From SIG565 sp045590755 (lineage in GTDB: Bacteria; Bacillota; Clostridia; Oscillospirales; Acutalibacteraceae), in NCBI GenBank assembly GCA_045590755.1, contig JAZNRP010000017.1:1-19184 (forward strand): DNA of 19,184 bases, given 5' to 3'. The translations under genes and the position numbers were made by a program. Of this stretch, positions 1 through 8,347 are shown piece after piece; position 1 is the stretch's first letter; every line of letters begins with the position of its first letter. Below the pieces are notes generated by a model. That model was not told the DNA's origin. It did no database searches and was given only the letters and a program-made list of their open reading frames with translations.

Positions 1-757
1 GGCAGTAGTATCAATGAAACAGTTGCTTGAAGCAGGTGTTCACTTCGGACATCAGACAAGACGCTGGAACCCCAAAATGGCTCCGTATATTTTTACAGAG
101 CGTAACGGTATTTACATTATCGACCTTCAGAAGACCGTTAAAAAGTTAAACGACGCTTACACCTTTGCGCGTAACATCGTTGAAAACGGTGGAGACATCC
201 TTTTTGTAGGTACCAAAAAGCAGGCTCAGGATTCGGTTAAGGAAGAAGCAATCCGTTGCGAAATGCCTTATGTCAACGCTCGTTGGCTCGGCGGTATGCT
301 TACCAACTTCACAACAATTCGTGGCCGTATCAGAAGACTTAAGCAGCTTCGCGAAATGGAAGAAAACGGTACATTTGATCTTCTTCCCAAGAAGGAAGTT
401 GCAAGCCTTAAGTTAGAAATTGAAAAGCTTGAAAAATTCCTTGGTGGTATTGAAAATATGACCAAGATTCCGGGTGCGTTATTTATCGTTGACCCCCGTA
501 AAGAAAGAATTGCTGTTGCAGAAGCTAAGAAGCTCGGTATTCCGATTATTGCAATCTGCGATACCAACTGTGACCCTGATGAAGTAGATGCTGTTATTCC
601 GGGTAATGATGACGCTATCCGTGCAGTAAAGCTTATCGCTGAAACAATTGCTTCGGCCGTTATCGAAGCTAAGCAGGGCGAACAGACTGCTGACGCTGTA
701 GCAGAAGAAGCTACAGAAGAAGCAGGAGAAGCAGCAACAGAAGAAGTTGCACAATAA
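1..757 (+). CDS. rpsB: 30S ribosomal protein S2 (start codon cut by window edge)
   Basis: Ribosomal protein S2 of the small subunit, which binds 16S rRNA at the head-body junction and recruits S1. The family signature MKQLLEAGVHFGHQTRRWNPKM is read at the start, followed by the conserved GGMLTNF and PRKERIAVAEAKKLGIP segments. Codons for A-V-V-S precede the first internal ATG (position 14) in frame, and base 1 is the G of what should be the real ATG, giving the usual MAVVSMKQLLEAG start. The gene therefore lacks only two bases, and the full protein would be about 252 residues. The C-terminus is an acidic Ala/Glu tail of about 25 residues, common in clostridial S2. It lies 28 bp upstream of tsf, the usual rpsB-tsf operon. 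Confidence 0.98.
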   Translation, partial: AVVSMKQLLEAGVHFGHQTRRWNPKMAPYIFTERNGIYIIDLQKTVKKLNDAYTFARNIVENGGDILFVGTKKQAQDSVKEEAIRCEMPYVNARWLGGMLTNFTTIRGRIRRLKQLREMEENGTFDLLPKKEVASLKLEIEKLEKFLGGIENMTKIPGALFIVDPRKERIAVAEAKKLGIPIIAICDTNCDPDEVDAVIPGNDDAIRAVKLIAETIASAVIEAKQGEQTADAVAEEATEEAGEAATEEVAQ

Positions 758-785
758 TTTTAGTAATTAATTGGAGGAATAAACA

Positions 786-1697
786 ATGGCTTTTACAGCA
801 AAAGATGTACAGGCATTGCGTGAAAAAACCGGCTGCGGTATGATGGACTGTAAAAAGGCCCTTACCGAGTGTGGCGGCGATATGGATGCGGCTATAGATT
901 TTCTTAGAGAGAAAGGTCTTGCGTCGCAAGCTAAAAAGGCAGGCAGAGTAGCTGCTGAAGGTACAGTATGTGCCGTTGTTAAGGGAGATGTAGGTGCAGT
1001 TCTTGAAATGAACGCAGAAACAGACTTCGTTGCTAACGGTGAGCCGTTCAAGGCTTTAGCAGATAAAATCACAGGTATTGTTATCGACCAGAATCCCGCT
1101 GATATGGATGCGCTTCTTAAGTGCACTGTAGACGGACAGACAGTTGAAGAAATGGTACAGGAGCTTTTCCTTGCTATTCGTGAAAATATTAAGGTTCGTC
1201 GTTTCCAGCGCTTTGAAGGTAAGCTTGTTTCTTATGTTCACAGCGGTGGTAAAATCGGTGTTATGGTTAAGTTTGATACCGATTTAGCAAATGATAATGC
1301 TGATTTCGTAGCAATGGGTAAAAATGTAGCAATGCAGATTGCTGCTATGAACCCGAGTTATCTTGACCCTGCATCTGTTCCGGCTGAAGTTCTTCAGAAG
1401 GAAAAGGATATCCTTATCGCACAGATGAAGGAAGACCCGAAAATGGCAGGCAAGCCCGATGCAGTTCTTGCTAAGATTGTTGAAGGTAAGATTGGCAAGT
1501 ACTACAAGGAAAACTGCTTACTCGAACAGCAGTATGTTATTGACGGTGACCTTACCGTTGGTAAGTATATTGATTCTGTTGCAAAGCAGTTAGGCGCAGA
1601 TATCAAGGCTGTGTCATATGTTCGTTTTGAAAAGGGCGAAGGCATTGAAAAGCGTGTTGACAATTTCGCAGAAGAAATTGCAAACATGGTAAAATAG
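786..1697 (+). CDS. tsf: Translation elongation factor Ts
   Basis: Guanine nucleotide exchange factor that releases GDP from EF-Tu in the cytoplasm. The 303-residue product has the N-terminal UBA-like helix bundle (residues 1-50, with LREKTGCGMMDCKKAL) and the EF-Tu-contacting TDFV motif (residues 79-82). Two dimerisation-type core domains follow. The ATG has a GGAGG site 9-10 bases upstream. It is cotranscribed with rpsB and ends at a strong terminator, so pyrH and frr, which often follow tsf in Firmicutes, are not in this operon here. Confidence 0.98.
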   Translation: MAFTAKDVQALREKTGCGMMDCKKALTECGGDMDAAIDFLREKGLASQAKKAGRVAAEGTVCAVVKGDVGAVLEMNAETDFVANGEPFKALADKITGIVIDQNPADMDALLKCTVDGQTVEEMVQELFLAIRENIKVRRFQRFEGKLVSYVHSGGKIGVMVKFDTDLANDNADFVAMGKNVAMQIAAMNPSYLDPASVPAEVLQKEKDILIAQMKEDPKMAGKPDAVLAKIVEGKIGKYYKENCLLEQQYVIDGDLTVGKYIDSVAKQLGADIKAVSYVRFEKGEGIEKRVDNFAEEIANMVK

Positions 1698-1705
1698 TTT
1701 GTATT

Positions 1706-1738
1706 AAAAATCCCGCACCAAATCGGTGCGGGATTTTT
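1706..1738 (+). terminator. Intrinsic terminator of rpsB-tsf
   Basis: A 14-bp perfect stem (AAAAATCCCGCACC at 1706-1719 with its complement at 1725-1738) closes a 5-base loop and ends in a T run. It begins 9 bases after the tsf stop codon. Confidence 0.95.
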
Positions 1739-1813
1739 GTATTTGTCATCAATATGCAACGATTGGAAAAACAAGTAATGCTTTCCTATTTGGTTACAAA
1801 TGTTACGAAGGGG

Positions 1814-1841
1814 TTGCTTTTTTTAATCAGTTTGATATAAT
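1814..1841 (+). promoter_or_regulatory. Probable extended -10 promoter for the M23 peptidase gene
   Basis: A perfect TATAAT (1836-1841) is preceded by TGA, giving an extended -10 element. A weak -35 TTGCTT (1814-1819) lies 16 bp upstream. It sits between the tsf terminator and an AAGAAAGGGG ribosome binding site, so it would make a leader of about 30 bases. Confidence 0.7.
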
Positions 1842-1876
1842 GTTTAAGGATTAATTTTTAAGAAAGGGGCAAATAA

Positions 1877-3142
1877 ATGCAATACAAACATAGTATTAAG
1901 GTGGACTATAGGGCAATAATTATTGACAAAATCAAAAAAATTGCCCCGAATAAAAATATATGCAGGATGTTGGTAGCAATAGGACTGTCTATACTTTTGT
2001 CTGTTGTATCGCTTTACAGTGCAGGTGTTCGCGTTTCTTATGATGTTATTTTTGAGGGCGAAAAAATAGCCCACATTGATAATATAGATGTGTATAAAGC
2101 GGCAAGGAATATGTCCTTGAGTGAAATAATTACTGAAGATTCAGAGCAAATAATGTTAGCAAAGGTAAGGCTTAAACCCGTTTTATCTTTTAAAACCGAG
2201 AAAACAACGGTAGAGACACTCTCAATTTCAATTTTAGAAAATACATCCGCAGTTTCTTCTGCATTTGCAGTAACGCTTAATGGTGCAGATATGGTATATG
2301 TAAGTGACAGGGCATCGGTTGAACAGTTAATTAATCAGCGTTTGCATAGCTTTGATATCGAAGGATTTGACTGTCAGAGTGAATTGTTGGACAAGCCGGA
2401 ATTCAGGACAGTTTATTTAGATAACGCTATGCTTTCAAGTAGTACAGAGATAGAAAGTTTTGTGAATAGTCTTGATGTAATTACTACTGCAACGGTTGTT
2501 ACAACCTACGAAACACCCTATAAAACGGTTTATAAGGAAACTTCAAGTAAATATCAGGGCTATTACGCCGTCACAACAAAGGGCGTTAACGGTGTAAATA
2601 AGGTTACAAAAACCACAACCTATCTTAACGGTGTAGCAACTACCGAGCCTACAGTTACAGATGTTCGGGTAACAGAAGTTGTTGATAAGGTTATAACAAC
2701 AGGTACGGGAATAAGACCAACCGCTACATTCGTACCGCCAAAAGCAAAGTCGGACTTTTTATGGCCTACTAATGCCCCGTGGAGAATTACATCCTATTGG
2801 GGCGACGGCAGGGGACACAAGGGTATTGACATTGGACGCTCACTAAGTGTTGATTCTATACACGGCGCAGATATTCTTTCTACCAAATCAGGTAGAGTTA
2901 CAAGGGTTGAAAGGAAAAATACCGGCTACGGTTATCTTATTGAGCTTGACCACGGTAACGGTGTAAAGTCAAGATATGCACATTGTAGTAAAATACTTTA
3001 TAATGTTGGCGACTATGTAAGTCAAGGTACCGTTATTGCTAAGGTCGGCAGTACAGGTAATTCAACGGGACCGCACATTCATTTTGAAATAATAATAAAC
3101 GGAGCACAGGTTAACCCTGAAAACTATTTTGTATTAAGATAA
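1877..3142 (+). CDS. Membrane-anchored M23 peptidase with G5 domain
   Basis: Likely a peptidoglycan endopeptidase of the lysostaphin/LytM class acting outside the membrane. Residues 31-50 form one hydrophobic segment after a basic N-terminus (signal anchor). A middle region of unclear fold (about 55-200) follows, then a G5-type domain (about 205-278, rich in T/V/K with the VTEVVDKVITTGTG end), then the M23 barrel (about 310-420). The zinc and catalytic residues are present: H314 and D318 in HKGID, H369 in RYAH, and H400/H402 in GPHIHFE. This suggests an active enzyme rather than a degenerate regulator. The gene has its own promoter and terminator. The AAGAAAGGGG site supports the ATG at 1877. 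Which cross-links it cleaves is not readable from sequence. Confidence 0.9.
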   Translation: MQYKHSIKVDYRAIIIDKIKKIAPNKNICRMLVAIGLSILLSVVSLYSAGVRVSYDVIFEGEKIAHIDNIDVYKAARNMSLSEIITEDSEQIMLAKVRLKPVLSFKTEKTTVETLSISILENTSAVSSAFAVTLNGADMVYVSDRASVEQLINQRLHSFDIEGFDCQSELLDKPEFRTVYLDNAMLSSSTEIESFVNSLDVITTATVVTTYETPYKTVYKETSSKYQGYYAVTTKGVNGVNKVTKTTTYLNGVATTEPTVTDVRVTEVVDKVITTGTGIRPTATFVPPKAKSDFLWPTNAPWRITSYWGDGRGHKGIDIGRSLSVDSIHGADILSTKSGRVTRVERKNTGYGYLIELDHGNGVKSRYAHCSKILYNVGDYVSQGTVIAKVGSTGNSTGPHIHFEIIINGAQVNPENYFVLR

Positions 3143-3144
3143 AG

Positions 3145-3172
3145 AAAAAGCCAAGACAGTCTTGGCTTTTTT
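3145..3172 (+). terminator. Intrinsic terminator of the M23 gene
   Basis: AAAAAGCCAAG (3145-3155) pairs with CTTGGCTTTTT and runs into a six-base T tract ending at 3172. It starts 2 bases after the stop codon. Confidence 0.92.
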
Positions 3173-3173
3173 G

Positions 3174-3202
3174 TTGACTTTTTTTCTCGTGCCTATTAAA
3201 AT
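3174..3202 (+). promoter_or_regulatory. Probable sigma-A promoter for the membrane protein gene
   Basis: TTGACT (3174-3179) and TAAAAT (3197-3202) are 17 bp apart, each a 5/6 match to consensus. The -35 box starts one base after the T tract of the preceding terminator, so termination and re-initiation are packed into 58 bp. Confidence 0.75.
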
Positions 3203-3252
3203 TAAAGCAAGCAATAAAATTGTTTAAATTTTTATTAAAGGGGAAAAGGGTT

Positions 3253-4239
3253 ATGAGTAGCGGTAAAAAAGTATTAAACATCTTTGGAATTATTTTCGCA
3301 TGGATTTTAAGTATTGTTTTGGTGCTCAGCTTAATTGTATCTCCAGTTATTCTGTCAGCGCTCTCACTTTTAAGTCCTAAAACTTTGGCAAATGCGGTTA
3401 CAAACATTGACATGTCGTCCATTGTTGCGCCTGAAGCCAGTGAAGAAGGCAGTGAAGACGGCAAAACGGCGGCGTTGTTATCAACCAATGCGGCTAAGGA
3501 ATTATTTCAGTTGTATGCAACTGATATAACTAATAGCTTGAGCGGTAAGGGTGTGGAATCTAAGCTTACTGCAGGAGCACTGCAAAAAATAATTGAAGAT
3601 AATATTGATGAATTGGTTACGGTTATGCGTGAGACCGAAGGCGTACCGACCGATGCTTCCGATGAAGAAATAAAAACGGCCATCAAAACGGAAATTACCG
3701 AAAATGTAGATGAGCTTATGGAAAATCTTCCCGACCCGAAGGAGTTAACCGAACAGGTTTCAGCAGAGAACCCCGAATTACAGATAGTGTTTGATATTAT
3801 CGGTAGTGCACAAAGTATAAAGCTTACAGTAATAGGCGAGATAATTTTAATTTCTGCCTTGATATTTGTTTGCAGACTCTTTGATTTCAAGGGTGTCAGA
3901 TGGTTATCGGTAGACTTGTTTGTAGCATCAGGCGTTTGTGTTTTATTAAGCATAGGGCTTTTATTAAGCTCGGGAGTAATCACAGGTCTTGTGGCAGAAG
4001 AGAAAATAATAGGCAGTATCGCTGAAAGCCTTGCATCAACTCTTACAACAGGCGTAATTATGAGAACTGCGGTAATGCTCCTATCGGCTATTGGACTTAT
4101 GGTAGCGTATGTATTTATTAAAAAGGCTCTTGCTAAAAAGAAATTAACAGTATCGGTTGTTGCAGAAGTTCCTACTGAAGAAGCTTTGCCCGACGAAGCA
4201 TTTGTAGAACCTGTACCTGACAATGAAGAACAATTATAA
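3253..4239 (+). CDS. Uncharacterised multi-pass membrane protein
   Basis: I do not recognise a family. The predicted 328-residue protein has a long hydrophobic N-terminal helix (about 9-41), then an acidic, mostly helical soluble segment (about 55-185). Three further membrane spans follow (about 189-210, 217-245, 266-291), and a short acidic cytoplasmic tail (about 303-328). With four spans, the acidic segment would be extracellular if the N-terminus is inside. An in-frame TTG at 3220 would add 11 residues. I chose the ATG at 3253 because AAAGGGG (3237-3243) lies 9 bases before it. The gene is flanked by its own promoter and a strong terminator, so it is monocistronic. The local context suggests an envelope role, but no function can be assigned. 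Confidence 0.8.
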   Translation: MSSGKKVLNIFGIIFAWILSIVLVLSLIVSPVILSALSLLSPKTLANAVTNIDMSSIVAPEASEEGSEDGKTAALLSTNAAKELFQLYATDITNSLSGKGVESKLTAGALQKIIEDNIDELVTVMRETEGVPTDASDEEIKTAIKTEITENVDELMENLPDPKELTEQVSAENPELQIVFDIIGSAQSIKLTVIGEIILISALIFVCRLFDFKGVRWLSVDLFVASGVCVLLSIGLLLSSGVITGLVAEEKIIGSIAESLASTLTTGVIMRTAVMLLSAIGLMVAYVFIKKALAKKKLTVSVVAEVPTEEALPDEAFVEPVPDNEEQL

Positions 4240-4247
4240 TTAAGTGA

Positions 4248-4282
4248 AAAAATTCCCGATGGAAAATCCATCGGGAATTTTT
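4248..4282. terminator. Bidirectional terminator between convergent genes
   Basis: A 16-bp perfect stem (4248-4263 with 4267-4282) with a 3-base AAA loop is flanked by A tracts on the left and T tracts on the right. It can therefore stop transcription of the membrane protein gene on + and the GH2 gene on -. Confidence 0.93.
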
Positions 4283-4293
4283 GTTATTAAAAG

Positions 4294-6558
4294 TTATTTC
4301 TTGCGGGGTTTCTTGATGCGGTTTAACTTCTTGTTCATTTTAAGAAGCTCTTCTTTTGTAAAGTTAACATTCATCATACCCATCATACTGGTAAGACGAA
4401 GTACTGTGAAGCCGCCCATCATCTGCATAAGACCGCCGTCTGCTTTAAGGTCCACTTCAAAGCCGCCCGATTTTTTCTCACCCTGATTCTTCTTGCCGGC
4501 ATCCATCTTCTTTTTAATCTTAAGACCTACGCCCATAAACCAGAGCTTACCGCGTGGGGATTCCATAATATCGGAAATCTTGTCATTAAGTGAGAAACGG
4601 CCTTCGGGAGCATCAATATCGAACCAGTTAAGCACAGCGCCCTTTTCAACAAGAACATAGTCCATATTTCGCTCTTCTACCTTGCGGATTTTGCCTTCAT
4701 CTGAAAGCTCACCTGCACGGGCGATTATTGTACTTTCACCTTCGTTTTTAACATCAAAATAGAAGAAGTGGTCAGCGGCCTGCTTTTTGCCGATGCTTTC
4801 TCCATTTACAAAGAGTTCAACTTCGGGTTGGTTGGAATAAACGGTAACCTTTGTAATATCTTCGGTACGGTCTATATAACGCTTACCGCAAAGGTGAACA
4901 AACGGTTCATCCGAGAGCCATGCCTTGTATGCATAGAAGGCATCCTTTTTGTATTTACGGTCAATGGTACCAAGACCCTTGTGGTTTTGACCGTTTTCGC
5001 CGCCTTCGGCTCTGGCATCGGCGCCGAAGTCAAACATATTCCATACATGTGTTGCCCACATATATTTACGGGTGAAAAGCTGTTTTATGAGTTCTTCGTG
5101 ATAATATGCCTGATATTCTTCGGTGTAATCGCCTTGCTTGGGGTCGGATGTGTGCCAATTTAATGCTTCACAACCGTATTCTGAACAACCAATCGGGATT
5201 GAGGGGTGCGTTGCGTGGAATTTATCAAACCACGGTCCATTCATTGATGTATCTCCGCCGTACCAACCAAAGTAGTGGTTGTAGGAAACAACATCAGGAA
5301 TGAGTAAATAGGGGTCATCCATCTTACACATTGAAACTGCGGCTATGGTGGTAAGACGGGTTTTATCTAAATCGTGAACAAGGTCATTGAGTATTCTGTG
5401 GTTTTCGAGTAAATCGTCATCCGAACCGCCGATGGAAATTTCGTTAGAAAGTCCCCAAACTACTATGGACGGGTGATTATAGTTTTGAATTACGAGTTCT
5501 TTCATCTGTGAAATGGTGTTTTCACGGCCGCCCGGCATATGCTTTGAAATATAGGGGATTTCTGCCCAGACTACCATGCCGTATTCATCACACAAATCAT
5601 AGAAATACTGGTCATGCTGATAGTGTGCAAGACGGATGGTTGTAGCACCTACTTCATAAATCAAATCCATATCTTCCTTGTGGTGTTCGGGGAGAAGTGC
5701 GTTACCGAAGCCCCATCTGTCCTGATGGCGTGAAACACCGCGAAGGGGATATTCTTCGCCATTTAAGATAAAGCCGTTATCAGGGTCAATTTTGAAGCTT
5801 CTGCAGCCAAAACGGTTGCATACATTATCTATTACTTCACCATTCTCCACAATCTCCACTTCACAGCAGTAGAGATACGGGTCTTTACGACCGTGCCATA
5901 GATGAACATCCTTTATATCAAAGGAAACCTTTGTATCGGTGGTTTCGGCTTTTGCAATTTCTTTTTCTTCTTTATCATAGATTGTGTAAATAAGTGTCTG
6001 ATTATCTTTAAGGTTTTTAACAAAAGCTTCAACTTCTACCTTTGCATTTTTACCGTCAACAGTCGGGGTAATCATAAATCCGGGGCCGCCGTAGTAGTCA
6101 AGGTCAAAGTGAGCATTATTTACGCAAATAAGATTTACATCACGGTAAATACCACCGTAGAAGGTAAAGTCTGCCATCTGGGGATATACCGTATCGTTTA
6201 TTGAGTTATCAACGATAACTGAAATTTTGGTGTCATCAGTTAATTTGTCGGTGATATTAACACGCCAGGTGGAATAACCGCCATCGTGATGGGCTAACTT
6301 TTCACCGTTTACAAAAAGGTCGGCAGACGAGTTTGTTCCGCGAAATTCAAGATAATAAAGGTCGGCCGCGGGAAGCAATGATTTCTTTATTGTCTTGGCA
6401 TAAAGGCAAGAACCACGGAAATAGTCGTTGCCGCCGTCCATACCGTCAATTGCGTTCCAGGAATGCGGAAGATTTATTGCCTCTCCCGTCTGGCACGAAA
6501 TGTCGGTAGTATCCTTTTGGAATAACCAATTTTCGTTAAGATTTATGATGTTTCTCAT
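4294..6558 (-). CDS. Cytoplasmic GH2 beta-glycosidase (beta-glucuronidase or beta-galactosidase)
   Basis: Retaining exo-beta-glycosidase of family GH2. Order: sugar-binding jelly roll (about 1-150, including FRGTNSSADLFVNG), immunoglobulin-like domain (about 165-260), TIM barrel (about 265-550), a beta domain (about 565-625), and an unusual C-terminal region (about 640-754). The acid/base is E373 in WGLSNE and the nucleophile is E460 in CSEYG. N525-H526-K527 fits the N-x-K motif that binds the glucuronate carboxylate in beta-glucuronidases. Clostridial GH2 galactosidases can carry a similar motif there, so it supports but does not prove glucuronidase activity. The neighbouring uxuA and fructuronate reductase favour a glucuronide. 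There is no signal peptide, so the substrate must be imported, probably by the transporter encoded upstream. GGAGG lies 6 bases before the ATG. Confidence 0.9.
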   Translation of the reverse strand: MRNIINLNENWLFQKDTTDISCQTGEAINLPHSWNAIDGMDGGNDYFRGSCLYAKTIKKSLLPAADLYYLEFRGTNSSADLFVNGEKLAHHDGGYSTWRVNITDKLTDDTKISVIVDNSINDTVYPQMADFTFYGGIYRDVNLICVNNAHFDLDYYGGPGFMITPTVDGKNAKVEVEAFVKNLKDNQTLIYTIYDKEEKEIAKAETTDTKVSFDIKDVHLWHGRKDPYLYCCEVEIVENGEVIDNVCNRFGCRSFKIDPDNGFILNGEEYPLRGVSRHQDRWGFGNALLPEHHKEDMDLIYEVGATTIRLAHYQHDQYFYDLCDEYGMVVWAEIPYISKHMPGGRENTISQMKELVIQNYNHPSIVVWGLSNEISIGGSDDDLLENHRILNDLVHDLDKTRLTTIAAVSMCKMDDPYLLIPDVVSYNHYFGWYGGDTSMNGPWFDKFHATHPSIPIGCSEYGCEALNWHTSDPKQGDYTEEYQAYYHEELIKQLFTRKYMWATHVWNMFDFGADARAEGGENGQNHKGLGTIDRKYKKDAFYAYKAWLSDEPFVHLCGKRYIDRTEDITKVTVYSNQPEVELFVNGESIGKKQAADHFFYFDVKNEGESTIIARAGELSDEGKIRKVEERNMDYVLVEKGAVLNWFDIDAPEGRFSLNDKISDIMESPRGKLWFMGVGLKIKKKMDAGKKNQGEKKSGGFEVDLKADGGLMQMMGGFTVLRLTSMMGMMNVNFTKEELLKMNKKLNRIKKPRKK

Positions 6559-6586
6559 ATGTTTCCTCCGTAGAAATTTTATAAAG

Positions 6587-6616
6587 AAGTCCGATTGTCG
6601 CTTGACAATCGGACTT
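6587..6616 (-). terminator. Intercistronic stem-loop between transporter and GH2 genes
   Basis: A 13-bp perfect stem (6587-6599 with 6604-6616) with a 4-base loop lies between two genes in the same direction. On the minus strand the stem is followed by CTTTAT, a poor T tract. It may be a leaky terminator or an mRNA processing/stability element that sets transporter and GH2 levels separately. Confidence 0.65.
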
Positions 6617-6661
6617 TTAAATGCTTTAAGCTAAATTGCAAGCGTTAGTAAGCGGTAAAAA

Positions 6662-8134
6662 TTATTCAGCTACAATTTCTTTTCCAAGGTCACTGTTCAT
6701 CTTTTCAAGAGTTTTCTTGTCAAGATTATAGATTACTGCAAGACCGATGAATTGCATTATAGCACTAAAGAGATAAAGACCTGCTACTAACCAACACATA
6801 TTGTAGGATGTCGCTGCGGACTGTCCGCCTGTTCCAAGGTCAGAAATATAGCCGAGAGCACCCATTATAAGTAATACAATAGATGGACCAACGCCCTGTG
6901 CTAACTTACGGAAGAATGAATGTAATGAGTATACAGTACCTTCTTCGCGTTTACCTGTTTTCCATTCATTATAATCAATAGCGTCTGCCATAAGTGCCCA
7001 AGATACACATGTGTAAACACCCATACCAAGACCAAATATAACAAGGCCGGCCAGATATACTATCAATGAGATGCTCTTATTGGGAATCATCGGGAATACA
7101 AGCATAAGTGCACCGCCGACAAGTGATACGATTGTACCTGCAACTGAAGCTTCTTTTTTACCGAATTTGTTAACAATGTTCTTAATGAAGGGCATAAAGA
7201 TGAACATTGGTAAGAAACCTACCATTTGTACAACACCTGAAAGCTGAGCCATACCGAAATAGGTAGCAAACATAATTGCCACTGCGGTTGTAGCCGCGTT
7301 CATACCAAGAAACATTCCCATTGCTGCAACGGTTGCACCAACAGCGGGGCGATTTTTCATAAAGTTGCCAAACGCCTTAATGACATTGAACTTTTCAGTT
7401 TCATTTGTCTTAACACTGTTTTCGTCAACACGAATAGTAATGTTTTTAATCATAAACAAGAATGAAAGGAATCCTAAAATTCCCATAATTAAAGCGGCTA
7501 AAAATACGCGGTTGCCTAAAAGGGTCTGAACCTGAACTCCAGTTTCAGGGTTAATAAGTGGAGTGCCATCTGCGTTGAATTCCTTCTTCCAAATGAGCAT
7601 AGGAAGAATAACATTAGGAAGAATATTGCCTACCATAGAGCCGATAGAACGCCAGGTAGAAAGCTGAGCGCGTTCACCTGCGTTTTCGGTAACTAATGAA
7701 AGCATAGAACCGTAAGGTACATTAGCTATGGTGTAAAAAGCATCCCAAATTACATAACCTAAAATGAAAAGAATTGCTTTTATAATAACATTTGCATTGG
7801 GGAAGGGTAGAAATACTGCCGCGCCACCAACAAGCAAGCCACAAGCACCTATAAGTATGTAGGTTTTAAATTTACCCATTTTGTACTTTCTGTGGTCAGC
7901 GTCAATCATAGAACCAATTAGCGGGTCGTTAATAGCGTCCCAAATTTGAACTGCGAGAAGTAATGCGGATAAAAGGCCGGTTTCCATCATCATATAAACC
8001 AACCAGAAAGTTTGAACTGTACCTTTAAGCGCAAAGCTCATGTTACAGCCCAGGTCGCCTGCCGCATAGGCGATTTTGTCGCGCATACCGAATTTGCGGT
8101 AACCTTTTGAGTCGAGTTTTGGTTGTTTACTCAT
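6662..8134 (-). CDS. GPH-family glycoside/hexuronide:cation symporter
   Basis: Inner-membrane secondary transporter of the glycoside-pentoside-hexuronide family (MelB/XynB/UidB type, MFS_2). The 490-residue length and roughly 12 hydrophobic spans fit. The family signature DAINDPLIGSMID is seen at about residues 66-78, followed by a basic loop (HRKYKMGKFK). A second conserved region, SWALMADAIDYNEWKTGKREEG, marks the C-terminal half. It lies upstream of GH2 on the same strand with a 103-bp gap, so the pair probably imports and hydrolyses one glycoside. An AGAAGGA site lies about 8 bases before the ATG. The exact substrate and coupling ion are not readable. A hexuronide is inferred from the neighbouring uxuA operon. 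Confidence 0.92.
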   Translation of the reverse strand: MSKQPKLDSKGYRKFGMRDKIAYAAGDLGCNMSFALKGTVQTFWLVYMMMETGLLSALLLAVQIWDAINDPLIGSMIDADHRKYKMGKFKTYILIGACGLLVGGAAVFLPFPNANVIIKAILFILGYVIWDAFYTIANVPYGSMLSLVTENAGERAQLSTWRSIGSMVGNILPNVILPMLIWKKEFNADGTPLINPETGVQVQTLLGNRVFLAALIMGILGFLSFLFMIKNITIRVDENSVKTNETEKFNVIKAFGNFMKNRPAVGATVAAMGMFLGMNAATTAVAIMFATYFGMAQLSGVVQMVGFLPMFIFMPFIKNIVNKFGKKEASVAGTIVSLVGGALMLVFPMIPNKSISLIVYLAGLVIFGLGMGVYTCVSWALMADAIDYNEWKTGKREEGTVYSLHSFFRKLAQGVGPSIVLLIMGALGYISDLGTGGQSAATSYNMCWLVAGLYLFSAIMQFIGLAVIYNLDKKTLEKMNSDLGKEIVAE

Positions 8135-8184
8135 TTTCCCTATCCTTCTTTCTTTTGTAATAAGATTTGAAATTTTATAAATAT

Positions 8185-8213
8185 ATTATAAACTGTTTGC
8201 ACCAAAACAGTGA
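8185..8213 (-). promoter_or_regulatory. Probable promoter and operator of the transporter-GH2 operon
   Basis: On the minus strand a perfect TATAAT (8190-8185) lies about 50 bases before the transporter start. The -35 at 17 bp spacing (8213-8208, TCACTG) is poor, which would suit an activator-dependent promoter. Between the two boxes lies the dyad CTGTTT-6-AAACAG (8193-8210), a likely protein-binding site. It may serve the adjacent AraC regulator or a repressor. Confidence 0.6.
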
Positions 8214-8266
8214 GTAAAATTTTAATTTGAAATTGTAATTTTTTCATCAAAAACAATAATTCACTA

Positions 8267-8295
8267 TTGAAATATACCAAAAAATATAATAAAAT
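8267..8295 (+). promoter_or_regulatory. Probable sigma-A promoter of the araC-uxuA operon
   Basis: TTGAAA (8267-8272) and TAAAAT (8290-8295), each 5/6 to consensus, are 17 bp apart and diverge from the transporter promoter in an AT-rich control region. The leader to the TTG start at 8348 would be about 45 bases. Confidence 0.65.
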
Positions 8296-8347
8296 AATAA
8301 TATAAAGTTTAGTTAAATTGTTCAATTTAGCGAAAGGGGGCAAAGCT

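Noticed and set aside
3507..4271. A 254-codon minus-strand open frame opposite the membrane protein
   Set aside because: Ser/Thr/Ile-rich mirror translation with no start signals. The + strand gene has a promoter, ribosome binding site and terminator.
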